Origin: AAA164-E04 sp014239995
GTDB taxonomy: Bacteria > Verrucomicrobiota > Verrucomicrobiia > Limisphaerales > AAA164-E04
NCBI GenBank assembly: GCA_029247315.1
Contig: JAQWLM010000043.1
Span: 1 to 42,044, forward strand
Reading direction: 5' to 3'
Length of the DNA: 42,044 nt
Shown: in pieces, positions 26,159 to 34,675 of the stretch
Position numbering within the stretch: position 1 is the stretch's first letter
How the letters are laid out: every line of letters starts with the position of its first letter
Notes under the pieces: generated by a model
Databases searched by the model: none
What the model saw: the letters and a program-made list of their open reading frames with translations, nothing else
Told to the model about the DNA's origin: nothing
Position numbers and translations under genes: made by a program

Positions 26159-27358
26159 ATGAAAGCTTCCTTGGTCCTACACGGTGATCTGATACTTCCC
26201 GGGTCCGTCCTCAAGGACGGGTGCCTTGTCATCAAGGATGGCCGGATCGACTACGCCGGTCCCTGGGGTCAAGGTCCTGATGTGACCGGATATCAAGTGC
26301 GTCACCACCGAGAAGGCTGGATTGCACCAGGCTACATCGATATCCATGTGCACGGTGGCGACAACGCCGACTACATGGACGGCACCCCGGATGCCGTACG
26401 CACAGCCAATCGTATCCATGCCCGACATGGGACCACGACGATCTTTCCAACCACGACTACCGGCACTCCCGATCAATTGGATCAGATGCTTCACGCCTGT
26501 CTCTCTGTTCAGGAAAGCCATCAGGTTGGCGATGGAGCCCGTATCGGAGGGGTACACTATTACGGGCCTTATTTTGCGGCAGACAAGGTGGGCTGTCATT
26601 CAGTGGATGGCCGACGTGACCCGGATCCAGGCGAATACCTCCGATGCTTTGATCTCGGGATCATTCAGGTGGCTACCTGTGCCGCGGAACTGCCGGGTGC
26701 GGAGAATTTTTATCGTGCAGCCAGTGAGCGTGGTTACCTCGTCACCTGCGGCCACTCCAACGCCACCTGGACACAGATGTCCCAGGGATTTGAAGCCGGC
26801 ATGCGGCACGTGGATCATTTCTGGTGTGCCATGAGTTCCATTGGTGGGGTAAGGGAGCAATACGGTTTTCCCATGCAGGGGAGCATGGAACAGTTTGTCC
26901 TCATGGAACCGGGCATGAGCACCGAAGTCATCGCAGATGGGGAACATCTGGCACCCGAATTACTGGAGTTTGCCCATCACATGCTTGGTCCCGAGCGCCT
27001 TTGCCTGGTCACCGATGCCAACCGCGCCATGGGGATGCCCCCGGGAACCTATCGTTTTGGACCTGAAACCGATGGTGCCTGGTTTGAAAGTGACGGGAAG
27101 GTTGGCTTCGTATCCAGGTCCTCCCTGGCCAGTTCGGTGGTAGGGATGGATACCATGGTGCGTCACATGTATGAAAACACTTCCGCGAAATTGCACGAGG
27201 TTTTGCGCATGGCCACCCTGACCCCGGCTGAGCGGGTGGACATGGCGAATGACGTGGGTAGCCTTGAGCCGGGAAAAAGGGCGGACTTGATTCTGCTGGA
27301 TCCTTCCCTCTCGGTCCAGGAGGTGTATATGGACGGACGGCCTTTTCATGTTGCCTGA
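26159..27358 (+). CDS. NagA-like N-acetylglucosamine-6-phosphate deacetylase with altered metal site
   Basis: A 399-residue amidohydrolase closest in layout to NagA, which deacetylates GlcNAc-6-P in amino-sugar recycling. IAPGYIDIHVHGG (56-67), CGHSNAT (His199), HVDHFWCAM (His220) and LVTDANRAMG (Asp286) are all in place, as is the final SLEPGKRADLILLD. However, the block that normally reads HLEGP is HYYGP here (133-137): the Glu that binds the catalytic metal in NagA is Tyr135. The enzyme may use a different metal geometry or substrate, or be a paralogue with a related role. A sugar oxidoreductase gene follows. No nagB is nearby. Confidence 0.85.
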   Translation: MKASLVLHGDLILPGSVLKDGCLVIKDGRIDYAGPWGQGPDVTGYQVRHHREGWIAPGYIDIHVHGGDNADYMDGTPDAVRTANRIHARHGTTTIFPTTTTGTPDQLDQMLHACLSVQESHQVGDGARIGGVHYYGPYFAADKVGCHSVDGRRDPDPGEYLRCFDLGIIQVATCAAELPGAENFYRAASERGYLVTCGHSNATWTQMSQGFEAGMRHVDHFWCAMSSIGGVREQYGFPMQGSMEQFVLMEPGMSTEVIADGEHLAPELLEFAHHMLGPERLCLVTDANRAMGMPPGTYRFGPETDGAWFESDGKVGFVSRSSLASSVVGMDTMVRHMYENTSAKLHEVLRMATLTPAERVDMANDVGSLEPGKRADLILLDPSLSVQEVYMDGRPFHVA

Positions 27359-27469
27359 ACAGACAACACAACATACTGAGCATCACCCCGGAGCCTCACT
27401 GAAGGCCCACCGATGGGCGCCTGACACACGGCATTGCCATGCATCGGGCTTCATGCTTAGAATCCGCGC

Positions 27470-28564
27470 ATGAAGAAAACCAAGGTCCTGTTGCTGGGTG
27501 CCGGCTTTATCGCCGATATTCACTTGGAATCCTATCAACGCTTCGTATCCAATGCGGAAGTCGTCGGGGTCTACACGCGTCACGCCGAGAAGGCCTCGGC
27601 TTTTGCTCAGAAGCATGGGCTGGCCCAGAGCTATGATGACCTTGAAAAGGCCATTGCGGAGTCTGGATGTGAGGTGGTCGACATATGTCTGCCGAATTTC
27701 CTGCACCATGACGCGGTGCTGACGGCCGCACGGCACGGGAAGCACATCATCATCGAAAAACCTTTTGCCATGACCCTGGAAGAGGCCGACGCGATGTTGG
27801 ATGTCTGCGCCAAGGCAGATCTGAAACTGATGTATGCGGAAGAACTTTGCTTTGCCCCCAAGTATGAACGCGTGCGCCAGCTGGTCCGCGAGGGAGCTCT
27901 GGGAGATCTCTACCACCTGCGCCAGTGCGAAAAGCATTCGGGTCCGCACAGTGACTGGTTTTACGATGTCAACCTTTCAGGTGGGGGAGCAATGATGGAT
28001 ATGGGCTGTCACGGGATTGCATGGTTCAGATGGATGCTTGGAGGGCGACCCAAGGTGCGCAGTGTGCAGGCACACATGATGACCGTAATGCACAAGGAAA
28101 GGACGCAGGGTGAGGATGACTCCGTCGTGATCGTGGAATTTGAAAACGGCGCGATCGGCGTTGCGGAAAACAGCTGGGCCAAGCCGGGTGGCATGGATGA
28201 CAGCGTGGAGGTCTTTGGCACCGAGGGGGTGGTGTATGCTGATTTGTTCCGAGGCAATGCCGCCGTGACCTACAGCGACAAGGGTTATGGTTATGCCATG
28301 GAAAAATCCGGTTCCACACGAGGTTGGACCTTCACCATCTTTGAAGAAGTGTTCAACCAGGGTTACCCCCAGGAACTTCAGCACTTTATCGAGTGCGTGC
28401 GGGAAGACAAGCCCCCCAAGGTGACCGGAGAAGATGGACGTGCCGTGCTTGAGATCATGCTTGCCGCCTACGAATCCGCCGGGACCGGGCGCAAGGTTGC
28501 GCTTCCCTTCAGTCCCAAAGTGGAGAAACCTATTGATCTTTGGTTGAATCAAAAGCCATCCTGA
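27470..28564 (+). CDS. Gfo/Idh/MocA family oxidoreductase
   Basis: A 364-residue NAD(P)-dependent sugar dehydrogenase of the glucose-fructose oxidoreductase/inositol dehydrogenase family. The Rossmann opening VLLLGAGFIADIHLESY binds the cofactor; IIEKPFAMTLEEAD carries the catalytic EKP motif (Lys about 98), and GGGAMMDMGCHGIAWFRWML contains the D-x3-H pair that completes the active site. It lies about 110 bases downstream of the NagA-like gene, so the two may act on related sugars, but the substrate cannot be read. No clear ribosome binding site at ATG 27470. Confidence 0.93.
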   Translation: MKKTKVLLLGAGFIADIHLESYQRFVSNAEVVGVYTRHAEKASAFAQKHGLAQSYDDLEKAIAESGCEVVDICLPNFLHHDAVLTAARHGKHIIIEKPFAMTLEEADAMLDVCAKADLKLMYAEELCFAPKYERVRQLVREGALGDLYHLRQCEKHSGPHSDWFYDVNLSGGGAMMDMGCHGIAWFRWMLGGRPKVRSVQAHMMTVMHKERTQGEDDSVVIVEFENGAIGVAENSWAKPGGMDDSVEVFGTEGVVYADLFRGNAAVTYSDKGYGYAMEKSGSTRGWTFTIFEEVFNQGYPQELQHFIECVREDKPPKVTGEDGRAVLEIMLAAYESAGTGRKVALPFSPKVEKPIDLWLNQKPS

Positions 28565-28628
28565 CTCCTGAAGAAAAAGAATCCTGCATGATGCCATTTG
28601 GCATCGGGATTTGAGTCGAAATCCATCC

Positions 28629-29366
28629 ATGGAAACATCCGAAGCCCTCATCATCATACCGACCTACAACGAGCGGGATAATCTTCCTGGTCTCGTGGAG
28701 CGTGTCCTTGGCCTGAGAGTAAAGGTAGACATCTTGGTCGTGGACGACCATTCGCCCGATGGGACCGGCGAACTGGCGGATCAGTTTGCAGCTTCTCATC
28801 CGTCCATCCATGTACTGCACCGGCAGGCCAAGAACGGCCTGGGCCGTGCCTATTGCGATGGCTTTCAATGGGCCCTGGAGCGTGATTACGAATACATTTT
28901 TGAAATGGACGGTGATTTTTCTCATGATCCTGACGATATTCCGCGTTTCCTGGAGGCCATCAAGGACGCGGACCTGGTCCTTGGATCACGCTATCATCAA
29001 GGCATTCGCGTCATTAACTGGCCTCTGGACAGGCTCATTCTGAGCCTCTGTGCCGCTCAATATGTCAAGCTCATCACAGGGATGCCCATCACTGATCCGA
29101 CAGGAGGTTTCAAGTGTTTTCGGCGTCGTACACTTGAAGCCATTGACCTGGAACGCGTTCAGTCCAATGGTTATAGCTTCCAGATCGAAATGACCCATAA
29201 GATATGGCGGCAGCAGATGCGGATTCGTGAAATACCGATCATCTTCACGGATCGCTTTCAGGGCACCTCCAAGATGGAACGCAAGATCGTGTGGGAGGCG
29301 CTTTGGATTGTTTGGCGCCTCTGGTTCCAGAACGGCTTGAGCCGTAAACCAACCCGATCGGCTTAA
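28629..29366 (+). CDS. Polyprenol-phosphate mannosyltransferase-like GT2 enzyme
   Basis: A 245-residue family-2 glycosyltransferase of the dolichol-phosphate mannose synthase group, which moves mannose (or glucose) from a nucleotide sugar to a lipid phosphate for later glycosylation outside the cytoplasm. Visible motifs: ALIIIPTYNERDNLPGLV, LVVDDHSPDGTGEL, EMDGDFSHDPDDIPRFL (metal-binding DxD-like), LVLGSRY and ITDPTGGFKCFRRRT. There is no C-terminal membrane domain, as in the soluble bacterial forms. ATG 28629 is used; the upstream in-frame TTG 28611 has no support. A small hairpin lies in the leader at 28590-28605. Confidence 0.93.
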   Translation: METSEALIIIPTYNERDNLPGLVERVLGLRVKVDILVVDDHSPDGTGELADQFAASHPSIHVLHRQAKNGLGRAYCDGFQWALERDYEYIFEMDGDFSHDPDDIPRFLEAIKDADLVLGSRYHQGIRVINWPLDRLILSLCAAQYVKLITGMPITDPTGGFKCFRRRTLEAIDLERVQSNGYSFQIEMTHKIWRQQMRIREIPIIFTDRFQGTSKMERKIVWEALWIVWRLWFQNGLSRKPTRSA

Positions 29367-29508
29367 ACGACAGGCTCCTGCGATCGATGCCTGTGGGAGG
29401 CGGTTTTTGAACTGACTGTGCTGCCTTGTCTGGGCAGGTAGGCTCGGGCTGTTGCCCTTCCGGCGATCCTATTGAAAGTTTCCTGCTTGAGATTGGCTAG
29501 TCGCTGGC

Positions 29509-30513
29509 TCAAACACTTCCCGAGGAGCCAGGTGAACCGGCAGCGGAGGGATAACCCTGTGGGTGGGATTGATGCCATTTCCATGCCGAGGCGACGATGT
29601 CTTCCAGGTCCGTGAACCGTGCTTTCCAGCCAAAGGTCTCTCTGGCTTTCGCCGGGGCAGCCACCAGTTCCGGCGGATCGCCTTCCCGCCGCGCTTTTTC
29701 CACGCAGGGGATGGTCTTTCCCGTGACTCGTTCGCACGTCTGGATGACTTCACGCACGGAGTGACCTCGACCGGTCCCGAGGTTGAAACATCCCGTAGCC
29801 TCCGACGCGATGGCCTTGATGTGGGCATCAGCCAGGTCGAGGATATGGATATAATCACGGATTCCTGTGCCATCGGGGGTCGGGTAGTCCGTCCCCAGGA
29901 TCTGGCAGGCTTCCTTTTGACCCAGGGCCACTTGAAGTATGTTGGGAATGAGATGACTCATTTCACGATGGCTTTGGCCCCGGTTTTCCGCCGCACCGGC
30001 TGCATTAAAGTAACGAAAGGCCACGTATGCCAATCCATGGATTTCTTCATACCACTTGAGGATACCTTCAAACATCCGCTTGGATTCACCGTAGGGGTTG
30101 ATGGGGTTTTGGGGGTGCGACTCATCCAGTGGCACATACTGGGGGATACCATAGGTCGCACAGGTCGAGCTGAAAACCAGCTTGCGCACCTTTGATGCAA
30201 CACAGGCATCCAGCAGGTTGAGCCCGGCAGAAACATTGTTGGAAAAATATTTGCCGGGTTTTTCCATGGATTCTCCAACCTTCGCCAGGGCCGCGAAATG
30301 AATCACCGCCTCGGGTTGGATTGTCTCCAGCTTTTCCATGACCCATACCCGTTGGCTCAGACAGCCCACGTGCAGGGTTGCCTCGGGCACCACCGCTTCG
30401 CGGAACCCTTCCACTAGATCGTCAATGACGGTGACATCATGCCCGGCCCGGACGAGTTCTTCCACGCATACGGAACCGATGTAACCCGTGCCGCCTGTAA
30501 CCAATACTTTCAT
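29509..30513 (-). CDS. galE: UDP-glucose 4-epimerase
   Basis: A 334-residue short-chain dehydrogenase-fold epimerase interconverting UDP-glucose and UDP-galactose. KVLVTGGTGYIGSV is the NAD-binding site; the catalytic pair is in FSSTCATYG (Thr/Ser) and PYGESKRMFE (Tyr-x3-Lys). Further family landmarks are YVAFRYFNAAGA, GTGIRDYIHILDLADAH, FNLGTGRGHSVREV and REGDPPELVA. The ATG at 30513 is 115 bases from the divergent prepilin-like gene. It is convergent to the mannosyltransferase, and both serve surface-sugar synthesis. Confidence 0.95.
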   Translation of the reverse strand: MKVLVTGGTGYIGSVCVEELVRAGHDVTVIDDLVEGFREAVVPEATLHVGCLSQRVWVMEKLETIQPEAVIHFAALAKVGESMEKPGKYFSNNVSAGLNLLDACVASKVRKLVFSSTCATYGIPQYVPLDESHPQNPINPYGESKRMFEGILKWYEEIHGLAYVAFRYFNAAGAAENRGQSHREMSHLIPNILQVALGQKEACQILGTDYPTPDGTGIRDYIHILDLADAHIKAIASEATGCFNLGTGRGHSVREVIQTCERVTGKTIPCVEKARREGDPPELVAAPAKARETFGWKARFTDLEDIVASAWKWHQSHPQGYPSAAGSPGSSGSV

Positions 30514-30587
30514 GAGATTGTGCTGTCTTGAGCTTGGAACTTAGCAGCACGGCAGGACGGTAGTAAAAGCATTTCCCCAAAAAGGCT

Positions 30588-30617
30588 TTGCCATGGACGA
30601 CTACAGATCTTTTTATT
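30588..30617 (+). promoter_or_regulatory. Possible promoter of the prepilin-like gene
   Basis: TTGCCA at 30588-30593 and TTTATT at 30612-30617 are 18 bases apart in the divergent region between galE and the prepilin-like gene. They match the sigma-70 consensus at 5/6 and 4/6 positions. The predicted start is only a few bases before ATG 30629, which also lacks a Shine-Dalgarno sequence. Confidence 0.4.
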
Positions 30618-30628
30618 AAGATTACTTG

Positions 30629-31462
30629 ATGCTCGACTCGCCCAAGTTTTCTGCTCGTGAAAAGGGATTCACACTCATTGAACTCCTCGTGGTCATTGCG
30701 ATCATTGCCATCCTGGCGGGGATGTTGCTGCCCGCACTCAGCAAGGCCAAGACCAAGGCACAGGGCATTGCCTGCATGAACAATCTCAAGCAGCTTCAAC
30801 TTGCCTGGCTGATGTACCCGGACGATCACGATGATTATCTCCCACCCAATCCCGAGGGAAGAGCCCAGAATGTGGTGGGGCATGGCTGGGTGAGCGGCTT
30901 ACTCAATTTCAGTGGGGGCAATACGGACAATACCAACACACTGTTTCTCACCGATCCCGAGTATGCCAAACTGGCCCCCTACCACAACTCGGCGGAAGTT
31001 TACAAGTGCCCGGCGGACAAGAGCTCCGTGCGCATCGGTGGCAAGGTGCACCCGAGGGTACGCAGCCTGGCGATGAATCAGGGAGTCGGCTGGAATGCAA
31101 CAGCCAGCTGGATCAAGCGAGGGGGACCCGATTGGCGTATCATGCACAAGCTTTCCGATGTGCGACGCACAACCATGATTTCCGTGTTGCTGGATGAACA
31201 TCCGGACAGTATCAACGGGGCCGGGTTTGCCGTACAACCCACCGATCAGATGGCCCAGACGAAGATCATTGACTTCCCTGCCAGTTATCACAACGGGGCA
31301 GCCGGTTTTTCCTTTGTGGACGGGCATGCCGAGATTCACAAGTGGCGTGATCCCCGCACCATGCCCCCCATTGAGTATACCGGACAAATGAGTCTCAATG
31401 TCCCAAGCCCGAATAACCCTGATGCCTGGTGGATGATCGAAAGAACGACGGATAAAAACTAG
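30629..31462 (+). CDS. Prepilin-type N-terminal domain protein (type II secretion/pilin-like)
   Basis: A 277-residue protein with a class III prepilin leader: EKGFTLIELLVVIAIIAILAGMLLPALSKA, in which the peptidase cuts after the Gly before FTLIEL and the Glu5 of the mature helix is kept. The C-terminal part has the FSFVDGHAEIHKWRDPRT signature typical of the very large pilin-like families of Verrucomicrobiota, Lentisphaerota and Planctomycetota. It should be assembled into, or anchored at, the cell envelope as a pseudopilin. TTG 30626 directly precedes ATG 30629; the ATG is preferred. Confidence 0.92.
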   Translation: MLDSPKFSAREKGFTLIELLVVIAIIAILAGMLLPALSKAKTKAQGIACMNNLKQLQLAWLMYPDDHDDYLPPNPEGRAQNVVGHGWVSGLLNFSGGNTDNTNTLFLTDPEYAKLAPYHNSAEVYKCPADKSSVRIGGKVHPRVRSLAMNQGVGWNATASWIKRGGPDWRIMHKLSDVRRTTMISVLLDEHPDSINGAGFAVQPTDQMAQTKIIDFPASYHNGAAGFSFVDGHAEIHKWRDPRTMPPIEYTGQMSLNVPSPNNPDAWWMIERTTDKN

Positions 31463-31531
31463 CCTTCACCATGCCACGGACTTATGGGTATGCCTGCCAA
31501 CAGAAGGATGTTCAGGGCTGTTGCAGATTTC

Positions 31532-32086
31532 TCATGCATCCCCCTTATGGTCTTTCCCCCTTCGCGGTTCGATGGGTTTTTGTCGCTTTTGAATCAGACA
31601 ACCTGCCAGGGTCAAGGCGCCTGTGACCACCAGTCTTGCTTCAGGGCTTGCATCCATGGGCTCCAGCAGCAGGGTGGCACCCAGCAGGGAGGTCAAGAGG
31701 ATCAATGCCCCATTGAACAGGTACAGGATCGAAGCCAGGCCGATCAGTGCACCAGCGACAAATCCGATCCAGGGCCATGGATAAGCAAGGAGGGGCTCAA
31801 GGAGGAAGTAGCCCAGGTAAGCGCCACTCATCAGCCCCCCCAGGCGCAGCAGTATTTTCTGAAGAAAGATGCTCAGGAAAGCACCGAACAAGCCAACAAA
31901 CATGGGAAGGAGCATCCACCACCAGGCATCCTGACCGACTGGTAACGCAGCATGTGTGAGCAGGGAGGTCAGCAGAAAGCCCGCCGTGGCAAGGAACAAC
32001 CAGTAGAGCCTGCGCCCGATCAACATCAGAACCAAGCCTGCCAGAACGCTCGCGGCCAAGTTTGTCCATTCAAAGGAGGTTTCCAT
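31532..32086 (-). CDS. Predicted membrane protein (DUF4203/TMEM198-like)
   Basis: A 184-residue hydrophobic protein with six or seven predicted transmembrane helices (for example SVLAGLVLMLIGRRLYWLFL, GLMSGAYLGYFLLEPLLAY, WIGFVAGALIGLASILYLFN) and a basic tail (QKRQKPIEPRRGKD). The pattern of paired helices with G-x3-G spacing recalls the DUF4203/TMEM198 group, but this is a tentative match. ATG 32086 is chosen over GTG 32119. Its function is unknown. The unrecognised gene at 32101-32421 lies just upstream on the same strand. Confidence 0.6.
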   Translation of the reverse strand: METSFEWTNLAASVLAGLVLMLIGRRLYWLFLATAGFLLTSLLTHAALPVGQDAWWWMLLPMFVGLFGAFLSIFLQKILLRLGGLMSGAYLGYFLLEPLLAYPWPWIGFVAGALIGLASILYLFNGALILLTSLLGATLLLEPMDASPEARLVVTGALTLAGCLIQKRQKPIEPRRGKDHKGDA

Positions 32087-32100
32087 GCCTTGCAAGCCCG

Positions 32101-32421
32101 TTAGACGGATGATTCGCACATACCGACCACGATCATTTCCCGATTCCGAGCTTGCTTACGCTGGATATCCCATGCCACGAGGATGACATGCTGAGGGCTA
32201 CCCGGAATCATATCTCCAGAAACCAAGTCGTGATGGACCCGCTCTGGCTCAAACTCAATCGTCGAGAGAGATGCGGTGGAACCTGCACCCAAGGCGCTTA
32301 AGGTGCTTGCCAGAACGCCGTTGGCTCGAACAAGGTTACACGGATCATCGGCTTGATGCTGGACCTCGTTGTTGCCGCGCGTATTCCTGCGGATGATTTC
32401 TTTTTTGACCTTCATGCCCAT
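32101..32421 (-). CDS. Hypothetical protein
   Basis: An open frame of about 106 codons starting at ATG 32421 or 32415. I recognise no family. The N-terminus is basic (MKVKKEIIRRNTRGN), and the C-terminal half (SGDMIPGSPQHVILVAWDIQ then REMIVVGMCESS) has alternating hydrophobic positions that would suit beta strands. Position favours a real gene: it fills the gap between two same-strand genes and ends 14 bases before the next start. Lack of a ribosome site and of a known family keep it uncertain. Confidence 0.4.
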   Translation of the reverse strand: MGMKVKKEIIRRNTRGNNEVQHQADDPCNLVRANGVLASTLSALGAGSTASLSTIEFEPERVHHDLVSGDMIPGSPQHVILVAWDIQRKQARNREMIVVGMCESSV

Positions 32422-32463
32422 GACTGCTGGGCACAACCTAGTCCGCTTTACGGGGTGGTCCAG

Positions 32464-34059
32464 TTAAAATTCGGTTTTCTCGAGTTTGTCTTTCCAGAAG
32501 GCCTCCGTCTTTTTCCAGTCACGCATGAGCTCCGAGCGTTGTCGGGGATCTTTCAGGTCCAGTGCCTGCATCCGTTCGCGTGTCCAATCCAGAAAGAAGC
32601 GACAGGCCTTCCGGTCCGTGGGAATGTTTCCTGACCGATCGACAACATAAAAGGGCGCAGTGGAGGCGAATCGGAAGGTATGTTTCACTGAACTGATCGC
32701 GCGGACAAGGAACCATCCCGGTGTCTCAAGTGGTGCTGGTCCCAGGTCCTGCAGGGTCTGGCCAGTGTGATCGCGGACGGGAATACGACGGAGGAGGATC
32801 CCGTTATGGATGATTTCAAAAGCTTCCACCCGATCCTCGGTACTCAGGCGTGCCTTCAGATGAACCGCCTTGCCTGCCGCATGGACCGGGATACGGCTAC
32901 CCGGGAGAAAATTTCCCGCCTGGCATCGAAGCAGGGGCCCGTTGGTTACAAAGGATCTGCCCTCGCGTAATCCATCCCACCACGCATTCAGCTCGAACCC
33001 ACTGTTGAGGTAGACGTAGACCCGGTTGTATCCGACCGGGTTGTTCAACACCCCGGAGGCGCTGCCTGCGGAGGGTGCCAAGGGGATGCCTGCATTGAGG
33101 ATCTGATAGTAGAGATACTGGGTCCACTGGCCATTACCGCGTGGGGATGGAAACTCTGCAGCAGGGCGTGGTCTGCCCCAGGCCTCGTTATCAAGCATTC
33201 CACTATGCAGCATGTGGTTGTTTGCCAAACCGATGGAATCCGCCTTTCCCGATGCAATCCAGGCGGGTACATCCCACCAGAATGGTTTCTCGATATCGAT
33301 CCAGGCACCTTGTTCCGCAGCCGCTTCAAGGTAAACGGTCGATGAAGGATACTCTGGGCCTGCGGCCTGGATCGGCAGCGGGCGGTGCAGCTTGAAAAAG
33401 AGCAGCGCACCACCACGCCGTTCATCCTCACCGCCCATGGCATAGAAAAGGCGATCCGGTGCAGCCTCCTGCCAAAGCATCTCTGGCGGTGGGCGATTTT
33501 TCCAGGGATCATTTTTGTTCCACCACGTGATGACCGGTCCAACATGCAGGTCCTCAGCTTTCATCAGTAGTGGCACATCCGCCAGGGGTCGATGAATGTG
33601 CAGTTCTCCAGACCACCATCCTTCCTTGGACAAATGTGCGAGGCGCTTGAGGGAATGATGCAGTTTGAGCGGAGCTGCTTTCGACTGAACCGTGAAAGTG
33701 CCCTCCAGGACGGCATATTCCGGCCCCCTATGAACCCGGAATTGATACCTGCCTGCATTCAACTCCAGTTGAACATCGCCAGGGGTCACGAAATGGTCTT
33801 TCCAGAAAGGCAGATCCGGTGCCTCCACAGGCCTGTGATCCGCATCCATGAGGTGGATGCGGCAGGGCAGTGGCTTTGTGTCATCGTTTTCGGTGATACG
33901 CCAATGCACCTCGCTTGCGTGGGCGAAAGATCCGAGGGCTGTTACCAGGTAGAGAAAGCCATATGCGCTGCAAATGTTGTGGATCCATGGCGATAGGAGG
34001 CCAGGCCACCCGGAGCCCGCGTTCTGGATACGGTTACACTCCTGAAAAGACACTTGCAT
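32464..34059 (-). CDS. CehA/McbA family metallohydrolase-like exported protein
   Basis: A 531-residue protein with the PHP-like CehA/McbA metallohydrolase layout (founding members hydrolyse carbaryl). GWWSGELHIHRPLADVP places the first metal histidines at 154 and 156; LHVGPVITWWNKNDPW, IGLANNHMLHSG, GLREGRSFVTNGP and FEIIHNG follow in family order. A hydrophobic segment (ICSAYGFLYLVTALGSFAHA) gives a signal peptide, so it works outside the cytoplasm. The start at 34059 is a guess: upstream in-frame ATGs exist at 34086 and 34125 and none has a good ribosome site. The natural substrate is unknown. Confidence 0.85.
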   Translation of the reverse strand: MQVSFQECNRIQNAGSGWPGLLSPWIHNICSAYGFLYLVTALGSFAHASEVHWRITENDDTKPLPCRIHLMDADHRPVEAPDLPFWKDHFVTPGDVQLELNAGRYQFRVHRGPEYAVLEGTFTVQSKAAPLKLHHSLKRLAHLSKEGWWSGELHIHRPLADVPLLMKAEDLHVGPVITWWNKNDPWKNRPPPEMLWQEAAPDRLFYAMGGEDERRGGALLFFKLHRPLPIQAAGPEYPSSTVYLEAAAEQGAWIDIEKPFWWDVPAWIASGKADSIGLANNHMLHSGMLDNEAWGRPRPAAEFPSPRGNGQWTQYLYYQILNAGIPLAPSAGSASGVLNNPVGYNRVYVYLNSGFELNAWWDGLREGRSFVTNGPLLRCQAGNFLPGSRIPVHAAGKAVHLKARLSTEDRVEAFEIIHNGILLRRIPVRDHTGQTLQDLGPAPLETPGWFLVRAISSVKHTFRFASTAPFYVVDRSGNIPTDRKACRFFLDWTRERMQALDLKDPRQRSELMRDWKKTEAFWKDKLEKTEF

Positions 34060-34152
34060 ACCTTGAGCATGGATTATTCCATCCATCAGGTCACGCCTGA
34101 AAGCCTGCTGGACCTGAGCCTCCATGCGCACGCAAGTACATTGAATTCAGGG

Positions 34153-34180
34153 TTGAATCCCTGGAAAAATGGGGCATAAT
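34153..34180 (+). promoter_or_regulatory. Predicted promoter of the glutaredoxin gene
   Basis: TTGAAT at 34153-34158 and CATAAT at 34175-34180 are separated by 16 bases, matching 4/6 and 5/6 consensus positions. A near-palindrome (TTCAGGG...CCCTGGAA, 34146-34164) overlaps the -35 box and could be an operator. The predicted start would leave a leader of about 20 bases before ATG 34208. Confidence 0.5.
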
Positions 34181-34207
34181 AAAACTTGTTGTAACTTGAA
34201 CAAGATT

Positions 34208-34558
34208 ATGAGTGACTTGAATCCATCATTGAATATCGTTGCCTACTTGAAGCCCTCCTGCGGTTGGAGCCAGGGAGTTCGCGCGATCATGCGTAAATAC
34301 AATCTTTCCTTCGAAGATCGTGATATCATCAACGATCCCGTTCAGCGGCAGCAGATGATTGAGAAAAGCGGCCAGATGCTCAGCCCCTGTGTTGAGATCA
34401 ACGGTCACATGCTGGCCGATGTAAGCGGTGAGGAAGTCGAGGCCTTCATGCTGGCAAACAGTATGGTTCAACCCTCCGGCGTGGAGCCTGATGCCCCCAT
34501 CAACGCCCCCTGTCCGGATGAAGTTCCCCAGCCGCAGAACATGCAGTTCCGGAGCTGA
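34208..34558 (+). CDS. Monothiol glutaredoxin-like protein (CGWS)
   Basis: A 116-residue thioredoxin-fold protein. The active site is KPSCGWSQGVRAIMRKY: a CxxS motif as in monothiol glutaredoxins, which handle glutathione mixed disulfides or carry Fe-S clusters, but with CGWS instead of the usual CGFS. The cis-Pro (MLSPCVEINGHML) and the GEEVEAFM segment match the fold; a Cys directly after the cis-Pro is unusual. A Pro-rich C-terminal tail (about residues 85-116) is not part of the domain. It has its own predicted promoter upstream and terminator downstream, so it is a single-gene unit. Confidence 0.85.
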   Translation: MSDLNPSLNIVAYLKPSCGWSQGVRAIMRKYNLSFEDRDIINDPVQRQQMIEKSGQMLSPCVEINGHMLADVSGEEVEAFMLANSMVQPSGVEPDAPINAPCPDEVPQPQNMQFRS

Positions 34559-34594
34559 GCAGGTCTCGAAGATCTACCCATTAATGATTTCGTG

Positions 34595-34622
34595 AACGGA
34601 AGCCCAGAGGCTTCCGTTTTTT
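34595..34622 (+). terminator. Intrinsic terminator of the glutaredoxin gene
   Basis: A 9-10-bp perfect stem (ACGGAAGCC at 34596-34604 with 34609-34617) around a CAGA tetraloop runs directly into six T residues (34617-34622). It lies 37 bases after the stop codon. Confidence 0.93.
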
Positions 34623-34675
34623 GTCGATGCTTTCAAGTCAGGTTATTTCATGGCAGGATGATCTCCTGAACTGGC

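Noticed and set aside
29370..29394. Possible terminator between the mannosyltransferase and galE
   Set aside because: Only a 6-bp stem with a 13-base loop; the T-run is offset by eleven bases, so it is not convincing.
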